Notes: generated by a model from the letters alone, not told the origin. 9,675 nt of DNA from Deltaproteobacteria bacterium (GCA_016193385.1 JACPSF010000035.1:1-9675); one strand, 5' to 3'; counted from the first letter of the stretch, positions 1 through 6,488 are shown. Numbers and translations are program-made.

Positions 1-2
1 GG

Positions 3-947
3 CGCGAGACAGCCAAACCCGATCTTGAAGATGACAGAGCCTGGGCCGATGCCATCCATAGGGTTTTCCCCTACATGATGTTGGCTTACAATTTGTCGCC
101 CTCCTGGAACTGGGACGCTTGGGGATTTACGGATGACCAGATCCGTAATTTTGCTGATGAGTTGGGGAAAATGGGATATGTCTTTAATTTTATAACCTAT
201 GCGGGTCATCAAACCGAAGCGTTAATGAACGGTCGCTTGGCACGAGCGTTAAACGAAGAAGGTGTGCTTGGCTTTGTCAGATTGATCCAACGGGCACTCC
301 GACTTGCGAATGATCCCGCACAGTATCCCCAGACCTTTGTTGGGGGGCCCTGGGCGGATCGGTTCCGCCGGGCAGCTCGGGGGGCGTCTCTAACCACCTC
401 GTCTATGGGCGGAAAGTCTACAGAAGCACAGCATAGAAAAGCGATAGAAGTGCCCACGAGTGAGCTTGAAAGGTGGCTCGGGATGTGGGCCCAGCATTGG
501 AGCGAGCAAGGTCTATACGATAAGGGAGATTTGAGCGTTGAGCTTAAAGAAAGATGGGCCGGGTCAGAGGAAATGATGTTAAATGTTTTTGATGGGGCGA
601 GCGATAAGATCGCTGAAATCACATTCAGGGTCGACAAAGACAGGGAAGGGAGAAAATTCCTTGCAGTCAAGGACCAAAATACGGTCAAACGATTCCGCTA
701 CAAGCGGTTGATGACATTGATGCATTTTTTTCTCCTTCATCGTTATAAGACGGATCTGGTACACTACGTTACTCCGACAGACGACAACCGATTGTCGGTT
801 CAGCGCATGACGCATTATGGTGTTTTCAGAGAAGCCCGAACGGATGACCCAAACGTCATAGCCATCGAAGTTAATACCTCCCGTGCCCAAAGAATTTTTG
901 CTAACGACCAGTCGCTAAAAAACTTTATCGCAAGACCGCCTAAATGA
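3..947 (+). CDS. aceA: Isocitrate lyase, long (AceA2-like) form, C-terminal part (5'-truncated by window edge)
   Basis: Isocitrate lyase cleaves isocitrate to glyoxylate and succinate, the entry step of the glyoxylate shunt in the cytosol. The frame is open from base 3, so the ATG at 75 is internal: upstream codons read LEDDRAWADAIHRVFPY, a typical lyase stretch. The active-site segment NLSPSWNW (bases 90-113) corresponds to the N-x-S-P-S-x-N-W motif that binds substrate carboxylates, and FNFIT (183-197) follows as in the family. GRLARALNEEGVLGFVRLIQ and a Q-T-F-V-G-G-P-W-A-D run match the long lyases of the mycobacterial AceA2 type better than short E. coli AceA. A further C-terminal region of about 150 residues (LERWLGMWAQHW to KNFIARPPK) is also typical of long forms. 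The catalytic KKCGH motif lies outside the window. It converges on lipA with 21 bp between stops. GC looks lower than in neighbouring genes. Confidence 0.9.
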   Translation, partial: RETAKPDLEDDRAWADAIHRVFPYMMLAYNLSPSWNWDAWGFTDDQIRNFADELGKMGYVFNFITYAGHQTEALMNGRLARALNEEGVLGFVRLIQRALRLANDPAQYPQTFVGGPWADRFRRAARGASLTTSSMGGKSTEAQHRKAIEVPTSELERWLGMWAQHWSEQGLYDKGDLSVELKERWAGSEEMMLNVFDGASDKIAEITFRVDKDREGRKFLAVKDQNTVKRFRYKRLMTLMHFFLLHRYKTDLVHYVTPTDDNRLSVQRMTHYGVFREARTDDPNVIAIEVNTSRAQRIFANDQSLKNFIARPPK

Positions 948-968
948 CGGGAATTTCCTTCCCCAACT

Positions 969-1817
969 TTAGTTGACGTGGTTCCAGGCGTGGTAGGAGC
1001 TCCGCACCAGGGGACCGGACTCGACGTGGCGAAAGCCGCGCTTCTGCGCCTCTGTCTTGAGTTCGTCAAACTCCGCGGGAGAGACGTAGCGCTCGACGGG
1101 AAGGTGATCCCCTGACGGCTGCAGGTACTGCCCCAGGGTGACGATGTCACAATCGACCTGCCTCAAATCCTTGAGCGTGGTCATGACCTCATCAAGGGTC
1201 TCCCCCACGCCGAGCATCAGGCCGGACTTGGTGAGGAGGTCTGGACGGATCTCCTTGGCCCTTTTGAGGAGTTCCAGGGACCGCTGATACATCGCGCCCG
1301 GCCTGACTCGTCGGTAAAGCCGCGGCACGGTTTCCATATTGTGGTTTAGAATATGGATCCCCGATCGCACGACGGCCTCCAGAGCCTTCTTGTCCCCTCT
1401 GAAGTCCGGAATCAGGACCTCCACCCGAATTCCGGGGTTCAGAACTTTGATCCAAAAGACAGTCTTGGCGAAATGGGTCGAGCCGCCGTCGGGGAGGTCG
1501 TCGCGATTCACCGAGGTCACCACGATGTGCTGCAGGCCCAACTCCTTGACCACCAGGGCCACGTTGCGTGGCTCTTCCGGGTCGAGCAGATTGGGCTTGC
1601 CCTTGCTGATGGCGCAAAAGCGGCAGCCGCGGGTACAGATGTCTCCGAGGATCAGAAAGGTCGCCGTGCTATGCCCCCAGCACTCGCCGATATTCGGGCA
1701 GCGCGCCTCCTCGCAAACCGTGTGGAGGTTGTGCTGCCTCAGGATATGCTTGAGGCGGAGGTAGTTGGGACTACCAGGGAATCTGGCTTTGATCCAGTCT
1801 GGGTGTATTCGTGGCAT
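969..1817 (-). CDS. lipA: Lipoyl synthase (radical SAM)
   Basis: LipA inserts two sulfurs into octanoyl groups on lipoyl domains, completing the cofactor on 2-oxoacid dehydrogenases and glycine cleavage H protein. The product is 282 aa, near usual length. The auxiliary 4Fe-4S cluster motif is C-x4-C-x5-C at Cys35, Cys40 and Cys46 (CEEARCPNIGEC). The radical SAM cluster motif is C-x3-C-x2-C at Cys61, Cys65 and Cys68 (CTRGCRFC). The C-terminal RSSYHA (272-277) carries the Ser that ligates the auxiliary cluster in the family. TSVNRDDLPDGG and HNMETVPRLYRRVRPGA are further hallmark stretches. The ATG at 1817 places MPRIHPDWIK where homologues begin, but only a weak GAGAG lies ahead of it, and the start is inside the 3' end of lipB (79-nt overlap), so it is probably read by coupling with lipB. 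Confidence 0.96.
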   Translation of the reverse strand: MPRIHPDWIKARFPGSPNYLRLKHILRQHNLHTVCEEARCPNIGECWGHSTATFLILGDICTRGCRFCAISKGKPNLLDPEEPRNVALVVKELGLQHIVVTSVNRDDLPDGGSTHFAKTVFWIKVLNPGIRVEVLIPDFRGDKKALEAVVRSGIHILNHNMETVPRLYRRVRPGAMYQRSLELLKRAKEIRPDLLTKSGLMLGVGETLDEVMTTLKDLRQVDCDIVTLGQYLQPSGDHLPVERYVSPAEFDELKTEAQKRGFRHVESGPLVRSSYHAWNHVN

Positions 1818-2452
1818 AGCTCTCGTATTTCTGAGTAACCGAATTTTTTGACGAAACGTCGCACGAACTCCGCTTTGACCTGCTCCAGCGGAAGTCGATG
1901 CCCGACCTCTCTCTCCATCGAGGTGATTTCAGCCCAGGGGAGGCCGCACGGCACGATCCGCTGAAAGTAGCTGAGATCGGTATTCACGTTGAGCGCGAGC
2001 CCATGATAAGTGATGCCTCGCTTCACGGCGATTCCGATGGATGCGATCTTCTTATTTCCGATCCACAACCCCGTCCACGGAGGCCTCCTCTCTCCTCTGA
2101 GGCCGAAGCTTGCGAGGGCTTGAATGACGGCGAGTTCGATCTGTTGCAAATAGCGGTGGACCGCCCTTCTGAGTTTTGATTGCAGATCCAGAAGAGGGTA
2201 GACGACCATCTGCCCCGGGCCGTGATAAGTGACATCGCCGCCCCGGCTCGTGCGGTAGACGGGCACCTCCGCGGGACAGAGGAGGTTGGAGGTCTTGCCG
2301 CTTCGGCCGATGGTGAAAACGTGGGAATGCTCGACCACGAGAAGGATGTCGGGAAGTCCTTCCCTCGATTTTCTTTCGAGGAGCCTCTCCTGGAGCGAGA
2401 GTGCAGTCGGGTAATCCGTCTCCCCCAAGTCGCGATAGAGAAGCGTGCACAT
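1739..2452 (-). CDS. lipB: Octanoyl-[ACP]:protein N-octanoyltransferase
   Basis: LipB moves octanoate from acyl carrier protein to the lysine of lipoyl domains, making the LipA substrate. Visible motifs are RGGDVTYHGPGQ and KIASIGI followed by GITYHGLALNVNTDLSYF and VPCGL. Counted from the ATG at 2452 the product is 237 aa and the catalytic Lys and Cys fall at 135 and 169, the same numbers as in E. coli LipB. This, plus a GAGAAAG stretch about 10 nt upstream, is why I prefer that start. The frame extends upstream to an ATG at 2482 and a TTG at 2497, giving 10 or 15 extra residues with no family match and no clear ribosome site. The last ~25 residues (EYTQTGSKPDS onward) are encoded inside lipA and look like an unconserved tail. 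lipB and lipA form one operon. Confidence 0.95.
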   Translation of the reverse strand: MCTLLYRDLGETDYPTALSLQERLLERKSREGLPDILLVVEHSHVFTIGRSGKTSNLLCPAEVPVYRTSRGGDVTYHGPGQMVVYPLLDLQSKLRRAVHRYLQQIELAVIQALASFGLRGERRPPWTGLWIGNKKIASIGIAVKRGITYHGLALNVNTDLSYFQRIVPCGLPWAEITSMEREVGHRLPLEQVKAEFVRRFVKKFGYSEIRELCHEYTQTGSKPDSLVVPTTSASSIS

Positions 2453-2511
2453 AGGGAACAGACTTTCTCTTTTATCGCTCATGCAGCCAAGTTTCAAGCT
2501 TTCTGACGTGT

Positions 2512-2551
2512 TTGACAGAACAACGGAACGAAAGGTAAAGTTCCCTTCGTT
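2512..2551 (+). promoter_or_regulatory. Candidate promoter with overlapping inverted repeat, upstream of the permease
   Basis: A perfect TTGACA (2512-2517) is followed after 18 bp by TAAAGT (2536-2541), a moderate -10 match, which would start transcription about 27 nt ahead of the permease ATG. A 9-nt inverted repeat, AACGAAAGG (2527-2535) and CCCTTCGTT (2543-2551) with one mismatch, brackets the -10, as an operator would. It could equally be a small hairpin in the leader. This is the only noncoding stretch between the divergent lipB and permease genes. Inferred from sequence match only. Confidence 0.35.
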
Positions 2552-2574
2552 TTATCACGTAGCCGGCTTGCCGG

Positions 2575-4122
2575 ATGTCCATGCCCGAATCGTCTCTCAG
2601 CACCCCGTGGTTTGTGCGCAAAGACCTGGATGGGTTTTTCGGCCTCATGATCGATAACCTCATCCAGCTCATTCTCATCGTCAGCCTCTGTCGCGAACTC
2701 ATCCATCTCCCGGATGCCTACATCTTCGGCCGCATCCTTCCCGGCGCCGCAATCTCGATCCTGGTGGGAAATTTCTTCTACGCCTGGCAGGCTCGCCGGC
2801 TTGCGGCCGAAACCGGGCGGGAGGATGTCACCGCACTTCCCTACGGGATCAACACGGTGAGCCTGTTCGCGTATATTTTCTTCATCATGCTCCCCATCTA
2901 TCAGCAAACTAAGGATCCGGTCTGGGCCTGGAAGGTGGGGCTCGTAGCCTGCTTCTTTAGTGGCGTGATCGAAATGGCGGGAGCCTTTGTCGCCGAGGCC
3001 GTGCGTCGGATGACCCCGCGCGCCGCCTTGCTGGCCGCTCTGGCGGGCATCGCAGTGACTTTTATCTCGATGGATTTTACTTTCAGGATCTTTGCCCGGC
3101 CCTTAGTCGCGATGGCGCCCATGGGCCTCATCCTGCTTTCCTATTTTGCGCGCCAAAGGTTTCCTCTGGGCCTTCCCGGCGGGCTGGTCGCCATCCTCGC
3201 CGGCACCGGACTTGCCTGGGGCTTAGGGGTAATGGGGGAAGGATCACGGGAGTTGGGTTTCAGGCCGGTCGCGCCGGAGTTTAGCGGCGGTCCTTTGTGG
3301 GAGGCTCTCGGGCGGCAGGAATTTTTGGAATACTTATCCGTGATCGTTCCCATGGGGATCTTTAACGTGGTCGGCTCGCTCCAGAACATAGAAAGCGCCG
3401 AGGCCGCTGGGGACCGCTACCGCACTTTCCCTTCCCTAATGGCCAATGGAATCGGCTCGGTGGTCGCATCGCTGTTCGGCAGCGCCTTTCCCACCACCAT
3501 CTACATCGGTCACCCCGGATGGAAGAAACTCGGGGCGCGCTCGGGCTACTCAGCGCTTAACGGGATCTTCATAACCTTGCTGTGCTTCACGGGGACAATC
3601 CAGGGGGTGCTCGAGGTTATCCCCCTCGAAGCGGGCATCGGGATTCTCCTCTACATTGGAATCATCATCGTGGCCCAGTCCTTTCAGGAGACGCCGAAGG
3701 AGCATGCGCCGGCCGTGGCTTTGGGGCTTTTTCCGGCCTTGGCAGCCTGGGGGCTTCTAATGGTGGAATCAGGAATACAGGCCACGGGCAAGTCTCTTTA
3801 CGGGGTCGGTCTCGCGCCCTTTGCGCCAACTATTGCGATTCACGGAATGATCTCATTGGAAAGGGGTTTCATCTTCACCTCGATGATCCTGGCGGCCATC
3901 GGTGTTTTTCTGATTGAAGGAAAATTTTTCCGTGCCGCGTTTTGGGCGCTGGCGGCGGCTCTTCTGGCTGCTTTAGGCATCATTCATGCTTATGAACTGA
4001 CTTCGGGAGGCGTTGCGACACGTTTTGGCCTTCTTGCAGCGCCGGAATTTACGGTGAGCTACTTATTTTTGTTTGTTCTCTTCTTAGCCGTTGGCTCGTG
4101 GGAGAAGCGGCAAAAAGCTTAA
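2575..4122 (+). CDS. NCS2-family (AzgA-like) nucleobase permease
   Basis: This is a polytopic inner-membrane protein of 515 aa with about 12-14 hydrophobic segments, somewhat longer than the 430-490 aa usual for NCS2 purine/pyrimidine permeases. The N-terminal part, WFVRKDLDGFFGLMIDNLIQ (12-31), is followed by NFFYAWQARRLAAETGREDV (66-85) and ALPYGINTVSLFAY. The second half carries the family pattern seen in AzgA-type carriers: NIESAEAAGDRYRTFPSL (271-288), then GSAFPTTIYIGHPGWKKLGA (302-321), RSGYSALNGIF and IPLEAGIGILLYIGI. Proton-coupled uptake of a purine or related base is the likely role, but the exact substrate cannot be told. The ATG at 2575 has no good ribosome site; ATG 2581 is an alternative. 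The gene diverges from lipB and converges on the deacetylase gene with 5 bp between stops. Confidence 0.75.
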   Translation: MSMPESSLSTPWFVRKDLDGFFGLMIDNLIQLILIVSLCRELIHLPDAYIFGRILPGAAISILVGNFFYAWQARRLAAETGREDVTALPYGINTVSLFAYIFFIMLPIYQQTKDPVWAWKVGLVACFFSGVIEMAGAFVAEAVRRMTPRAALLAALAGIAVTFISMDFTFRIFARPLVAMAPMGLILLSYFARQRFPLGLPGGLVAILAGTGLAWGLGVMGEGSRELGFRPVAPEFSGGPLWEALGRQEFLEYLSVIVPMGIFNVVGSLQNIESAEAAGDRYRTFPSLMANGIGSVVASLFGSAFPTTIYIGHPGWKKLGARSGYSALNGIFITLLCFTGTIQGVLEVIPLEAGIGILLYIGIIIVAQSFQETPKEHAPAVALGLFPALAAWGLLMVESGIQATGKSLYGVGLAPFAPTIAIHGMISLERGFIFTSMILAAIGVFLIEGKFFRAAFWALAAALLAALGIIHAYELTSGGVATRFGLLAAPEFTVSYLFLFVLFLAVGSWEKRQKA

Positions 4123-4127
4123 CGGTA

Positions 4128-5021
4128 TCAGCCGAAGCACTCGACGGCCGCCAAACAGGTGTTGACGTGGATCGTCACCGTGTCATTGGTGTTCGTAGCG
4201 TATCCTCCGCCTAACAACGCCGCCACAGGGATTCCGTGCTTTTTGCACTCGCCGAATACGAGACCATCGCGTCTTTTCAGGCCTTCGATGGTGAGCTTCA
4301 AGTTGCCCAACTGATCTTCCCGGTAGGGGTCGGCGCCCGCCTGGTAGAGAACGAAATCGGGCTTAAATCTTTGGATGATCGCCTGGACCGCCTTTTCCAG
4401 CAGCGCGAGGTATTCGTCGTCACCTACGCCGTTCCGCAAGTGAATGTCCCAGTTGCTGTCCTCCTTCAGCGGGTAGAGATCGCGCTGGTGCATCGAGAAG
4501 GTGTAGACGCTCGGGTCGTCCTTGAAGATAAACGCGGTGCCGTTTCCTTGATGGAGATCGCAGTCGATCACCGCAGCTCTGAGGCCCTTCTGGAGGTGCT
4601 GCAGTCTGCGGATACCCAGCGCCATGTCATTCACGTAGCAAAAGCCTTCGGCGTGATCCGGGAACGCGTGGTGAAAGCCCCCCGCGAGGTTTACCGCTGA
4701 GCCTGTCTCCAATGCCTTTTCGCAGGCACAAATGGTTCCGCCGCTGGCCAAGAGGAAGGCATCGATGATCTCTTTAGAGATAGGCAGCTCCGAGGAGGCG
4801 GTGCGCGGGCTCAAGCGGGCGTGCAGGAGGTCGTCCACATAGCTTGGTTCGTGCACGAGCAGAAGGTCGGCCACGGAGGCTGGCGCGGGTTCGGTCGGAT
4901 TCCCGGAGAGGATGCCGCGGTGGCGCAACTGCTGGTAGACCAGGCGGTATTTTTCGATCGGGAAGACGTGGACACCTATATCAGCGAGGTAGCCCTTCGA
5001 GTAGACAAAGACCGTGGCCAC
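4128..5021 (-). CDS. Histone deacetylase-family Zn-dependent deacylase, class IV (HDAC11-like)
   Basis: This is a 297-aa arginase/deacetylase-fold enzyme predicted to remove acyl groups from lysine or a small amine in the cytosol. The catalytic dyad is His117-His118 (AGGFHHAF). Zinc ligands are Asp155 and His157 (DCDLHQGNGT) and Asp231 (YQAGADPYREDQLG). The transition-state Tyr is Tyr274 in GGGY, so all key residues are present. EGFCYVNDMALGIRRL, GVGDDEYL and the spacing DQLGNLKLTIEGLKRRDGLVF resemble human HDAC11 and bacterial class IV members more than AcuC or acetylpolyamine hydrolases. The start is GTG at 5021, preceded 5 nt upstream by GGGGAG. It overlaps the TAG stop of the upstream pterin gene by one base (TAGTG), indicating translational coupling. 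The substrate is unknown; HDAC11 itself is known as a long-chain defatty-acylase. Confidence 0.9.
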   Translation of the reverse strand: MATVFVYSKGYLADIGVHVFPIEKYRLVYQQLRHRGILSGNPTEPAPASVADLLLVHEPSYVDDLLHARLSPRTASSELPISKEIIDAFLLASGGTICACEKALETGSAVNLAGGFHHAFPDHAEGFCYVNDMALGIRRLQHLQKGLRAAVIDCDLHQGNGTAFIFKDDPSVYTFSMHQRDLYPLKEDSNWDIHLRNGVGDDEYLALLEKAVQAIIQRFKPDFVLYQAGADPYREDQLGNLKLTIEGLKRRDGLVFGECKKHGIPVAALLGGGYATNTNDTVTIHVNTCLAAVECFG

Positions 5022-5512
5022 TAAAACTCCCCGCTAAATCGCCCCTTTTGACCGCGGCTCTCCTCCACGCCAACCTCGATCCGGCGCAGCCTTGCCCCAG
5101 GAAATCGCCGGCGCAGCCGCCGCCTGAGCTTCCCTGCGATGTATTCCGCCAGCAGCTCCGTGCTGGTATTCAGGAGCGGCAGCAAAATGACATCGCGTCG
5201 CGGCAGGACCAGGCGTTGGTCTTTGTAGAAAATCTCAATGTCCTTTGGGCTCCGACGGACGCGGAGCAGGGGGCTTCGATTTTGGATCAGGGTACGATGG
5301 TCCAAGTCATCGCAGACGCCTTTGACCAGGGGCTTGAAGGTGATGAAATCGAGCACCACCCCGGCCCGGTCCATGTCTCCTTCGAGAGCCACGGAAACTT
5401 GGTAATTGTGGCCGTGCAGCGCCTCTCTCCTGCCGTTGGCAAAGATGAGGAAGTGGGCCGAGGCGAAGTTGAAGTAGTCTTTGGCGACTTCAATGCTGAA
5501 AACGCGCGGCAT
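5021..5512 (-). CDS. 6-pyruvoyltetrahydropterin synthase/QueD family protein, PTPS-III-like (Glu motif)
   Basis: This is a 163-aa member of the T-fold PTPS/QueD family, longer than E. coli QueD (about 120 aa). Zinc-binding histidines are His20 (FASAHF), His33 and His35 (LHGHNY). The Asp-His pair (LDH) is at 71-72, and a candidate general-acid Glu is at 150. The QueD motif C-x3-H-G-H is not conserved: the position of Cys is Arg29, and Glu30 gives E-A-L-H-G-H-N-Y. A Glu replacing or accompanying the Cys is the published mark of PTPS-III, which converts dihydroneopterin triphosphate to 6-hydroxymethyldihydropterin and is proposed to replace FolB in folate synthesis. About 30 extra residues (79-111) precede NTSTELLAEYIAGKL. 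The ATG at 5512 lacks a clear ribosome site, and a TATAAC box only 8 nt upstream hints at a leaderless message. The coupled deacetylase follows. QueD-type queuosine synthesis is the alternative but less likely. Confidence 0.85.
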   Translation of the reverse strand: MPRVFSIEVAKDYFNFASAHFLIFANGRREALHGHNYQVSVALEGDMDRAGVVLDFITFKPLVKGVCDDLDHRTLIQNRSPLLRVRRSPKDIEIFYKDQRLVLPRRDVILLPLLNTSTELLAEYIAGKLRRRLRRRFPGARLRRIEVGVEESRGQKGRFSGEF

Positions 5513-5520
5513 GACCGGAC

Positions 5521-5526
5521 GTTATA
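5521..5526 (-). promoter_or_regulatory. Candidate -10 box for the PTPS-like/deacetylase operon
   Basis: On the minus strand the sequence reads TATAAC ending 8 nt before the ATG at 5512, so transcription would start at or next to the start codon. A TTGCAA lies 15 bp further upstream, short of the optimal spacing. The surrounding AT-rich island (5521-5534) stands out in this GC-rich stretch and could also serve the opposite direction. Weak evidence. Confidence 0.3.
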
Positions 5527-5560
5527 AAAATAAACGTGCTGTTGCAAGCAGCTTCGTGAC

Positions 5561-5611
5561 TCGTGTTCGTGGTTCGTGTTCGAAAAAAGCGAGCACGAGG
5601 GACGAGCACGA
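5561..5611 (+). repeat. Long imperfect hairpin built from a short tandem repeat, in the yqeC leader
   Basis: Two 22-nt arms (5561-5582 and 5590-5611) pair across a 7-nt loop AAAAAAG. As plus-strand RNA they give 17 Watson-Crick pairs, 3 G-U wobbles and 2 central G-G mismatches. Each arm is itself a near-duplication: TCGTGTTCG occurs twice with slight change on the left, and CGAGCACGA occurs twice on the right. It lies 45 nt upstream of the yqeC start in the divergent intergenic region. No T-run follows, so it is not a standard terminator. It may be a REP-like extragenic palindrome, a leader structure, or a protein-binding site. Confidence 0.7.
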
Positions 5612-5641
5612 CCGCGATCTGAGTTTTCCTTGCAAACTCCC

Positions 5642-5650
5642 GGAGGAAGG
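5642..5650 (+). promoter_or_regulatory. Ribosome binding site deciding the GTG start of yqeC
   Basis: GGAGGAAGG lies just ahead of GTG 5656. The core GGAGG is 9 nt from that GTG but 18 nt from the next ATG at 5665, favouring the GTG. Confidence 0.75.
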
Positions 5651-5655
5651 GTTAG

Positions 5656-6423
5656 GTGAAACCCATGACCCTCAAGGAGGCCTTCGGCCTTAAACAAGGA
5701 GAAATGGTGGCGTTGATCGGCGCCGGGGGAAAAACCACGACCCTGTTTCGTTTGGCCCACGAGTTATGGAAGGAAGGTGGAAAGGTCCTCGTCACGACGA
5801 CCACAAAAATTTTTAAACCCACAAAGCCTCACGTCCACAAACTCTATCTGGCACAGGAACTCGATGCCCTTCTGAACCAACTCGCTCAGATAAATGAGCC
5901 AATGATTGTCAGTGCAGGCTCAAGCCTGGATGAGGCGGGAAAACTCGTTGGCTTGCCGTCGGACTGGCTGGGTCCTCTGCAAAACAATTGCGGGATGGAT
6001 TGGATTCTCATGGAGGCTGACGGGGCGGCCATGAAGCCATTCAAGGTGCCAGCAGACCACGAGCCGGTTGTTCCCGAAGGCTGTCCGCTTACGGTCTGGG
6101 TGATGGGGGTTAAAGTCCTGGGGCAGCCCCTTACGGCGGATTTGGTGCACCGGGCGAAGCGGGCCGCGGAACTGGCCGGGGTGAAGTTGGGAACCCCCGT
6201 CACCCAACAGCTCATCCTCCGATTGGTGCAGGATCCTCGGGGCTGCTTGAAGGGGATCCCGCCCGGGAGCCGGAAGGTCGCCCTGATTAATCAAGCGGAC
6301 ACCGCCGAAGACGTAAAAAAAGCCGGCGCTCTTGGACGTGCGCTTCTTCGACAAGGAATAGAGAGAGTGGTCATTACCAGTTATCTCAGCGACGACCCGG
6401 TTAAGGAAGTGATCACAAGTTAA
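5656..6423 (+). CDS. yqeC: YqeC-like accessory protein for (selenium-dependent) molybdenum hydroxylases
   Basis: This is a 255-aa P-loop protein of the YqeC family, found beside selenium-dependent molybdenum hydroxylase genes and thought to help mature their selenium-containing molybdenum cofactor; its exact reaction is not settled. The Walker A-like loop is GAGGKTT (22-28), close to the N terminus. VTTTTKIFKP (46-55) follows, then the family signature ILMEADGAAMKPFKVPADHE (117-136), where E120 and D122 are likely metal or nucleotide contacts. LINQAD (210-215) resembles a G-protein NKxD base-recognition motif. The start is GTG 5656, set by a strong ribosome site. The gene is transcribed away from the pterin gene and is followed after 65 nt (to the preferred start) by a MocA-like cytidylyltransferase. 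YqeB/XdhC and the hydroxylase itself are not in the window. Confidence 0.85.
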   Translation: MKPMTLKEAFGLKQGEMVALIGAGGKTTTLFRLAHELWKEGGKVLVTTTTKIFKPTKPHVHKLYLAQELDALLNQLAQINEPMIVSAGSSLDEAGKLVGLPSDWLGPLQNNCGMDWILMEADGAAMKPFKVPADHEPVVPEGCPLTVWVMGVKVLGQPLTADLVHRAKRAAELAGVKLGTPVTQQLILRLVQDPRGCLKGIPPGSRKVALINQADTAEDVKKAGALGRALLRQGIERVVITSYLSDDPVKEVITS

Positions 6424-6457
6424 GAGGGCGAGAGGCGTGAGGCGGGAGTCGGGAGAT
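6424..6457 (+). repeat. Purine-rich G-tract repeat between yqeC and mocA
   Basis: Directly after the yqeC stop is a run of degenerate GAGGCG/GGGAG-like units (for example GAGGGCGAGAGGCGTGAGGC) with five short G-tracts: GGG, GG, GG, GGG, GGG. It could fold as a two-tetrad G-quadruplex, or be a dispersed intergenic repeat. No ribosome site or terminator is seen in it apart from GGGAG at 6451, 12 nt before a TTG codon. Confidence 0.45.
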
Positions 6458-6488
6458 TTATTTACTGTTGTCTAATGCCTGTATCTTT

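Noticed and set aside
209..688. Minus-strand open frame inside the isocitrate lyase gene
   Set aside because: It is a shadow of a clearly homologous coding frame; no motif or ribosome site.
1353..1838. Plus-strand open frame (161 codons) opposite lipA
   Set aside because: It is antisense to lipA, whose cluster-binding cysteines are all present; no family resemblance.
4844..5527. Long plus-strand open frame (227 codons) across the deacetylase 5' end and the PTPS-like gene
   Set aside because: It is antisense to two well-supported enzymes, and the translated product has low complexity and no recognisable motif.
5561..5611. CRISPR repeat
   Set aside because: Only short duplicated units within one palindrome; no regularly spaced repeats with distinct spacers and no cas gene.
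5561..5620. Rho-independent terminator at the intergenic hairpin
   Set aside because: No T-run follows the stem on either strand, and it lies upstream of genes on both sides, where no transcript needs to end.
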